Shown here: one piece after another, positions 59,522 to 64,000 of the stretch
Position numbering within the stretch: position 1 is the stretch's first letter
Layout: each line of letters opens with the position of its first letter
Assembly: GCA_037447215.1 (NCBI GenBank)
Contig: JBBIHB010000005.1
Span: forward strand, 60,428 to 124,427
Length of the DNA: 64,000 nucleotides
Reading direction: 5' to 3'
DNA from: UBA1413 sp037447215
GTDB taxonomy: Bacteria > Bacteroidota > Bacteroidia > Bacteroidales > Prolixibacteraceae
Notes under the pieces: model-generated
The model's database searches: none
What the model saw: only the letters and a program-made list of their open reading frames with translations
What the model was told of the DNA's origin: nothing
Program-made: the position numbers and the translations under genes

Positions 59522-61372
59522 ATGAAGCAGAATATTCTCTACTTGGTTAAACAATACATTTATTGGTTGATTTTTTTTATTGTCTTAAGGTTTGTTTTTC
59601 TGTTATTGAACCTGAAATTAACCATGGGATTGGAACTTACCGATTTGTTGGGAACATTCTGGTATGGAAAAAAGATGGATTTATCGGTTGCCGGTTATTT
59701 CACTGTAATCCCCGGTTTGTTTCATGCAATTAAGTATTTTCTGAAAAGAAACTTCATTATACTGTTTTTCAGGGTTTACACTTTTACAATACTTTTGATT
59801 ATTTCGATTTTAGGATTCTGCGATCTGGTACTTTATCCTCATTGGGGTACACGTATCGGGATTTTATTTATCACGGCAGTTGCCGATCCGGTTGGAGTAA
59901 CTTCAACGTTAAAATGGTGGCAGTTAATTTTGGGAGCAGTTATTTGCTTGACGTGGACATACTTCTGGTATAGAATTTATATAAATTTGGTTGAGAAATC
60001 ATTGAAAAATGATTTGAACATCAATAACTGGGTTCATGTACCTGTCATGCTTTTCCTCACTGGATGCCTGATATTACCTGTTCGGGGAGGATTTGACCAT
60101 TCGCCTTTGAATCACAGCAGTGTTGCCTTCAGTGAAAATTATTTTGCAAACCAGGCAGCGTTTAATTATTTCTGGAGCTTTGCCCACGATTTAATTGAAA
60201 ACAGCGACACAAAAAACCCTGCTGTTTATATGGATGAGAATCGTTGCAATGATTTGGTCACACAACATTTTATTGTTTCAGACACAATTGATTATCCGGA
60301 ATTTTTGAAAATTAATATAGATAATCCACCTAATGTAATCCTGATAATATTGGAAAGTTTCTCCAATAAATTAATCGGGCCACTTGGGGGTATCCGCGAT
60401 CTTACACCTGGATTGAACCAACTATGTTATGAGGGAATAACATTTACCAATTTTTTTGCAACCGGAAACCGTTCTGATAAAGGCCTTTCAGGCCTGATCG
60501 CAGGTTACCCCGCACTGCTAAATACTTCATTACTAAACCAAATGGAAAAAGCCCGAAACCTCGATTTTCTTCCACGCTATTTCAGCCGGAAAGGATATTC
60601 ATCCGCCTTTTATTATGGCGGCGATATCAATTTTTATAATACCCGGTTACTCTTGATCCAATCGGGGGTTATTAATATGGTTTCAAAAATTAACTTTCTG
60701 CCAAAAATCCGTAATATGTCCAAATGGGGTGTTCCTGATGAATTTCTTTACGACAAATTTTTTGAAGATTTATCGACGGCACAGCAACCATTTTTGAGAA
60801 TTGTTTATACAATAAGCAGCCACGATCCGTTCGATGTTCCTTTTAACCGTATTCAAGGTTTAAGTATGCGCAAAAGATATTTAAACTCAGTTGCTTATGC
60901 TGATAGTTGTTTGTATGACTTTGTTGGGAAACTTAAAAAATCACCATACTGGGATAATACTTTACTGGTAATAACATCCGATCATGGTACGGTTGAGCCG
61001 GGGCCCACAACCCCTATGGAACCCGATTCATATCGGATACCTATGATATGGACTGGTGGTGCTATTGATACAACGTTGTTTGTCAGCAATGTTTCGATGC
61101 AAACCGATCTTGGTCATACCCTTGCCCGCCAAATGGGATGGGAAGTTAGACCTTCACCTTTCTCAAAAAATGTTTTTGGAAGCGACCAATATGCTTTTTA
61201 CCTGACCGAAAACGGATGGGGTTATTATGATCCTATTCAAGCTTTTTTTTATGACAGGCATACTTCCGGACTTACCTGGTTTAAGGGCGAATCAGGGCAG
61301 GGGGCTTCCGGGAAAGTCGAACAGGCAAAGGCATTTATTCAGAATCTGCATCAGGATTTCTTAAATCGTTAA
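59522..61372 (+). CDS. LTA synthase-like sulfatase-family membrane phosphotransferase
   Basis: The 616-residue protein has five N-terminal membrane helices (about 1-190) and a large extracytoplasmic alkaline-phosphatase-fold domain. Metal and active-site motifs include VILIILESFSNK, GNRSDKGLSGLIAGYP, where Ser or the neighbouring Asp takes the place of the Thr nucleophile, and VITSDHGTVEPGP. The family transfers phosphoglycerol or phosphoethanolamine to lipids or glycans. The lipid kinase gene follows by 3 bp, so both may act on membrane or envelope lipids. Confidence 0.88.
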   Translation: MKQNILYLVKQYIYWLIFFIVLRFVFLLLNLKLTMGLELTDLLGTFWYGKKMDLSVAGYFTVIPGLFHAIKYFLKRNFIILFFRVYTFTILLIISILGFCDLVLYPHWGTRIGILFITAVADPVGVTSTLKWWQLILGAVICLTWTYFWYRIYINLVEKSLKNDLNINNWVHVPVMLFLTGCLILPVRGGFDHSPLNHSSVAFSENYFANQAAFNYFWSFAHDLIENSDTKNPAVYMDENRCNDLVTQHFIVSDTIDYPEFLKINIDNPPNVILIILESFSNKLIGPLGGIRDLTPGLNQLCYEGITFTNFFATGNRSDKGLSGLIAGYPALLNTSLLNQMEKARNLDFLPRYFSRKGYSSAFYYGGDINFYNTRLLLIQSGVINMVSKINFLPKIRNMSKWGVPDEFLYDKFFEDLSTAQQPFLRIVYTISSHDPFDVPFNRIQGLSMRKRYLNSVAYADSCLYDFVGKLKKSPYWDNTLLVITSDHGTVEPGPTTPMEPDSYRIPMIWTGGAIDTTLFVSNVSMQTDLGHTLARQMGWEVRPSPFSKNVFGSDQYAFYLTENGWGYYDPIQAFFYDRHTSGLTWFKGESGQGASGKVEQAKAFIQNLHQDFLNR

Positions 61373-61375
61373 TCG

Positions 61376-62254
61376 ATGGGCGTTGAAAGGTCATTCTTTT
61401 TTATTGTGAATCCGTTTGCAGGAAAAGCCGGGGTAAAATCAAGGTTTGAAGCGCTACGTAAATTGCTTTCAAAAAAATCTGTTAAAACAGGGTTTGTTTT
61501 TTCAGATCACCCAGGACATGCCACCGATCTTGCAAAAAACCATTTGTTCATACCTGGCGAAATTGCTGTCTCTATCGGCGGGGACGGAACGCATAACGAA
61601 ATAGCTTCGGCATTGTTAAATACCCATACACCTGTGGCCATTTTACCTGCCGGGTCGGGTAATGGCCTTGCCCGCTCACTTAAAATTCACCGGATTCCAG
61701 TAATTGATTATCTGTTAAATTCTATTCCGGACACTATTGATTGTGGCAAAATTGGTGACCGGTATTTCTTCTGCACTTGCGGTATAGGTTTTGATGCATG
61801 GGTGGCAGCCGATTTTAACAAAGGGAAACAACGTGGTTTATTGAATTATATCCGGAAAGTTGTCAGGTTATATTTAAGGTACAAACCAGTAAATGCTGAA
61901 CTGAAGGTTGACGGAAAACCGATATCAGGGAGGTTTTTCCTGATAACAGTTGCCAATGCCCCGCAGTATGGGAACGATGCATTGATCGCACCTTCGGCCA
62001 ATTTAAAGGATGGAAAGTTTGAGGTTGTAATAGTCAGGCCATTTTCATTTCTGTTTATGCCCGTGATGGTTCTTGCCCTTTTTGGAGGATTTGTTCATAA
62101 ATTGCCATGGGTTACAGTGTTACAGGCTACCGAAGTTGAATTTCTGAAGGTATCTTCCCCATATTTTCATTATGATGGTGAATCAACAACAGTTAACTTC
62201 CCGTTATGCGTTTCGCTTATGCCCCGAATTGCATCTGTCATGGTTCCTTCCTGA
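61376..62254 (+). CDS. Diacylglycerol/YegS-type lipid kinase
   Basis: The 292-residue soluble kinase has the nucleotide site GGDGTHNEIAS (about 63-73) and GSGNGLARSL (about 90-99), plus FFIVNPFAGKAG at the start and SANLKDGKFEVVIV near the end, all typical of the DAGK catalytic family. It phosphorylates diacylglycerol or a related lipid. Three bases separate it from the LtaS-like gene. DAG is a by-product of phosphoglycerol transfer from lipids, so recycling is a sensible joint role, though inferred. Confidence 0.92.
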   Translation: MGVERSFFFIVNPFAGKAGVKSRFEALRKLLSKKSVKTGFVFSDHPGHATDLAKNHLFIPGEIAVSIGGDGTHNEIASALLNTHTPVAILPAGSGNGLARSLKIHRIPVIDYLLNSIPDTIDCGKIGDRYFFCTCGIGFDAWVAADFNKGKQRGLLNYIRKVVRLYLRYKPVNAELKVDGKPISGRFFLITVANAPQYGNDALIAPSANLKDGKFEVVIVRPFSFLFMPVMVLALFGGFVHKLPWVTVLQATEVEFLKVSSPYFHYDGESTTVNFPLCVSLMPRIASVMVPS

Positions 62255-62280
62255 TTTGGTGAAAAATACAAGTCAGTGGT

Positions 62281-62288
62281 TATATTTG
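62281..62288 (+). promoter_or_regulatory. Predicted -7 element for the phosphatase gene
   Basis: TATATTTG matches TAnnTTTG, 22 bp before the ATG at 62311. A TTTG at 62255-62258 lies 22 bp upstream. Confidence 0.5.
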
Positions 62289-62310
62289 AGCTTTCGTAAT
62301 CACATCCTAT

Positions 62311-63570
62311 ATGAATAGAATTTCAATACTGGTTATTTTTGTTTGTGGCTTGTTGGTGTTTTCCTGTCCAACTTTCATTAGGCCTGATCATAAAACCCTT
62401 TCAGGTTACCCTGATCGCATCATGTTGAATATGCCCGGCGACCCGGCAACGGTAAGGGCAATTACCTGGAGGACATCTGCCCGGGTAAGCCGCTCTTATG
62501 TACAATATGCTATCGCCGGAAGTTATGTACCCGATTCGTCAGAAATCAGGCAGGTGAAAGGGGAGGTTTTCAACAGAAAACCGGGATTCAGGCCATATAA
62601 AAACCACCGGGCTATATTGAACGGCCTAAAACCTTCGACACGTTACCTTTACAGGGTAGGGAACGGCAAAAAGTGGAGCGAATGGATTCAGTTTACAACC
62701 GCGTCGAATGAAAATTTACCATTTTCGTTTTTGTATATTGCCGATATCCAGAATTATATCCGGTCCGATTGCTCATGGGTTATACGGCAGGCTTATTCCC
62801 ATTTCCCCGAAAGTCATTTTTTTCTTTTTACAGGCGATTTGGTGAACAATTCCGCAGCAAAAGAATGGCAGGAATTTTATAATACAGGAGGCTGGATTTT
62901 TTCAATGAAACCAACATTAGCCTCGCCGGGGAACCATGAATTTCACGATTGGGGAATTTTAAAAAATTTTTCGGGGTATTGGAACGAGTTTTTTTATTTT
63001 CCGCAGAATGGCCCCGAAAGTTTCAGGAACAGGATATATTATACCGATTATCAGGGTGTAAGGTTTATTGCGGTTGATGGGTATTCGCTGGTAAATATCC
63101 GTAACTCCAACGAAATTATCCTGAATTGGTTAAATGAGGCGCTCGAAAATAATCCAAATGCATGGACCATACTGATGATACATTACCCTGTTTTTTCATG
63201 TACCCATGGCCGGAACAATCCCAGGATGCGAAAAAAACTATTGCCTGTTATTGAAAAATATGGAATTGACCTGGTATTACAGGGACACGACCACTCTTAC
63301 TGCCGTGGAAGGAACACATCTGTAGGTGGTGATCCCGAAAAGGCTTCTATGTATGTGGTTTCTGTAGCAGGGCCAAAAGCAAATACCATCAATCCGGTTA
63401 CCTGGGCCGACAGGGCAGGATCGGATATGCAACTCTATCAGCATATCCTTATTTCGGGCGACTCACTAATTTATACATCATGGACTGCCAACCAAAAGTT
63501 GTTTGATTCTTTTACTCTGGTTAAAAATGAAAAATCAGGGTTTAATACTGTAATTGAAACACAGCATTAG
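62311..63570 (+). CDS. Purple-acid-phosphatase-like metallophosphoesterase lipoprotein
   Basis: The 419-residue exported protein has a lipoprotein signal (LLVFSC, Cys about 19), an N-terminal FN3-like domain (about 35-130; VRAITWRTS, LKPSTRYLYRVG) and a metallophosphoesterase domain with ADIQ, FTGDLVNN, SPGNHEF, MIHYPVFSCTHG and LQGHDHSY. These are the metal-binding motifs of the purple acid phosphatase type. It probably releases phosphate from organic esters outside the inner membrane. Confidence 0.92.
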   Translation: MNRISILVIFVCGLLVFSCPTFIRPDHKTLSGYPDRIMLNMPGDPATVRAITWRTSARVSRSYVQYAIAGSYVPDSSEIRQVKGEVFNRKPGFRPYKNHRAILNGLKPSTRYLYRVGNGKKWSEWIQFTTASNENLPFSFLYIADIQNYIRSDCSWVIRQAYSHFPESHFFLFTGDLVNNSAAKEWQEFYNTGGWIFSMKPTLASPGNHEFHDWGILKNFSGYWNEFFYFPQNGPESFRNRIYYTDYQGVRFIAVDGYSLVNIRNSNEIILNWLNEALENNPNAWTILMIHYPVFSCTHGRNNPRMRKKLLPVIEKYGIDLVLQGHDHSYCRGRNTSVGGDPEKASMYVVSVAGPKANTINPVTWADRAGSDMQLYQHILISGDSLIYTSWTANQKLFDSFTLVKNEKSGFNTVIETQH

Positions 63571-63652
63571 GTATCTATTCAGTCGATATAGATCCCCGAA
63601 AAGTTATCGGATTCGATTTATACCCGATTTTCAGTAGTTAACTTTTTCCTGA

Positions 63653-63931
63653 CTACGACACTGACTGAATGGCCCTTGCCGCAACCTTCTGGATAAGCCG
63701 CCCCAGGCCGTCGAAGTATTCCACAACGGGCGCCGAATAGCCGGTTTTTGTGCTTTGTCCAGGATCGGTGAACGGTTTAAGGTAGGTATGCGTTACAATA
63801 TAGTTACGTGAAGCAGGTAGTTGTAGCGTCTGGGTTGTTAAGGAACTATCTCCAAGCAGGTTGCCGGGGTTCCCCTGTCCCAATGTAACGGACATGGCGG
63901 TTAACAGGGTGATTATGGTAAGGTATATATT
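63653..63931 (-). pseudogene. Truncated RHS-associated DUF6443 fragment
   Basis: The fragment reads from a signal-peptide-like stretch (LTIITLLTAMSVTLGQ) into NYIVTHTYLKPF and VEYFDGLGRLIQKV, the start of DUF6443, which normally heads large YD-repeat (RHS) proteins of Bacteroidota. It stops after about 90 residues, where family members continue for over a thousand. On the 5' side the frame is closed by a stop at 63932-63934 with no ATG before the middle of the signal peptide. Both ends thus look damaged, and the remnant is likely a relic of an RHS locus. Confidence 0.65.
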
Positions 63932-64000
63932 GAATTAGTTTCGAATTAATCTGGCAGTTAAAAGGCAAAACAAGTTATATTTAGTTTGTCAAATAATATA

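Noticed and set aside
1..64000. tRNA, rRNA, CRISPR arrays, transposases or prophage genes
   Set aside because: I looked through all intergenic regions and saw no cloverleaf, repeat-spacer pattern, transposase motif or phage structural gene.

Overview
The window is a chromosomal segment of a Bacteroidota bacterium, most like the Bacteroidales or Marinilabiliales and probably able to live without oxygen. Signs of this are a T9SS type B sorting domain, DUF4290 next to murA, a DUF5777 beta-barrel, an argF'-type carbamoyltransferase, a fused hisIE, str-S10-spc-alpha ribosomal operons run together without tuf, and repeated promoters of the Bacteroidota type (TAnnTTTG, often with TTG 18-20 bp upstream). 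No rRNA, tRNA, CRISPR array, insertion sequence or prophage was seen.

Region by region. 1-2755: the end of an argF'-like gene overlapping hisA, then hisF and hisIE. 2926-3612: an unrecognised helical protein. 3818-10794: the main accessory region. It has an FNR-like regulator with a full set of candidate [4Fe-4S] cysteines, a perfect FNR box (TTGATATAAATCAA) in front of a Bacteroidota promoter, and a respiratory gene set: hexaheme lipoprotein cytochrome with a collagen-like stalk, monoheme lipoprotein, DUF5777 barrel, small cytochrome c, membrane-anchored heptaheme cytochrome, b561-type cytochrome b, and a heavily decayed NapC/NirT-like multiheme cytochrome pseudogene. 11038-13008: argE-like deacylase and a DUF1460 amidase. 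13080-20442 (minus): small secreted protein, dnaJ, grpE, a TlpA-like thioredoxin, murA, DUF4290 and a UvrD/PcrA helicase. 20616-25878: T9SS cargo protein, EF-G paralogue, AbgT transporter. 26215-29759: a C39-peptidase ABC exporter with its HlyD partner. 29811-47235: two tandem promoters followed by 32 translation, secretion and transcription genes (rpsL to rplQ), closed by a strong terminator. 47238-53042: free-methionine sulfoxide reductase, hisS, hutH, an ECF sigma / membrane anti-sigma-like / Spy-like operon and a Nudix-derived regulator. 53229-63570: ychF, asnB, a DUF4369-type thioredoxin lipoprotein, DUF2721, an EamA transporter, a small membrane protein, an LtaS-like phosphotransferase, a lipid kinase and a purple-acid-phosphatase-like lipoprotein. 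The last 400 bases hold a broken DUF6443 (RHS-associated) fragment.

The best candidate for an undescribed system is the cytochrome locus at 3.8-10.8 kb. My reading is an oxygen-responsive respiratory module: cytochrome b and the anchored heptaheme protein would take electrons from quinol, small cytochromes would carry them, and the hexaheme lipoprotein with the DUF5777 barrel would act at the outer membrane. The partner NapC-like protein has been lost by mutation, so the route may be rewired or decaying. The sequence shows the parts and the operator; the electron path and the terminal acceptor are inference.
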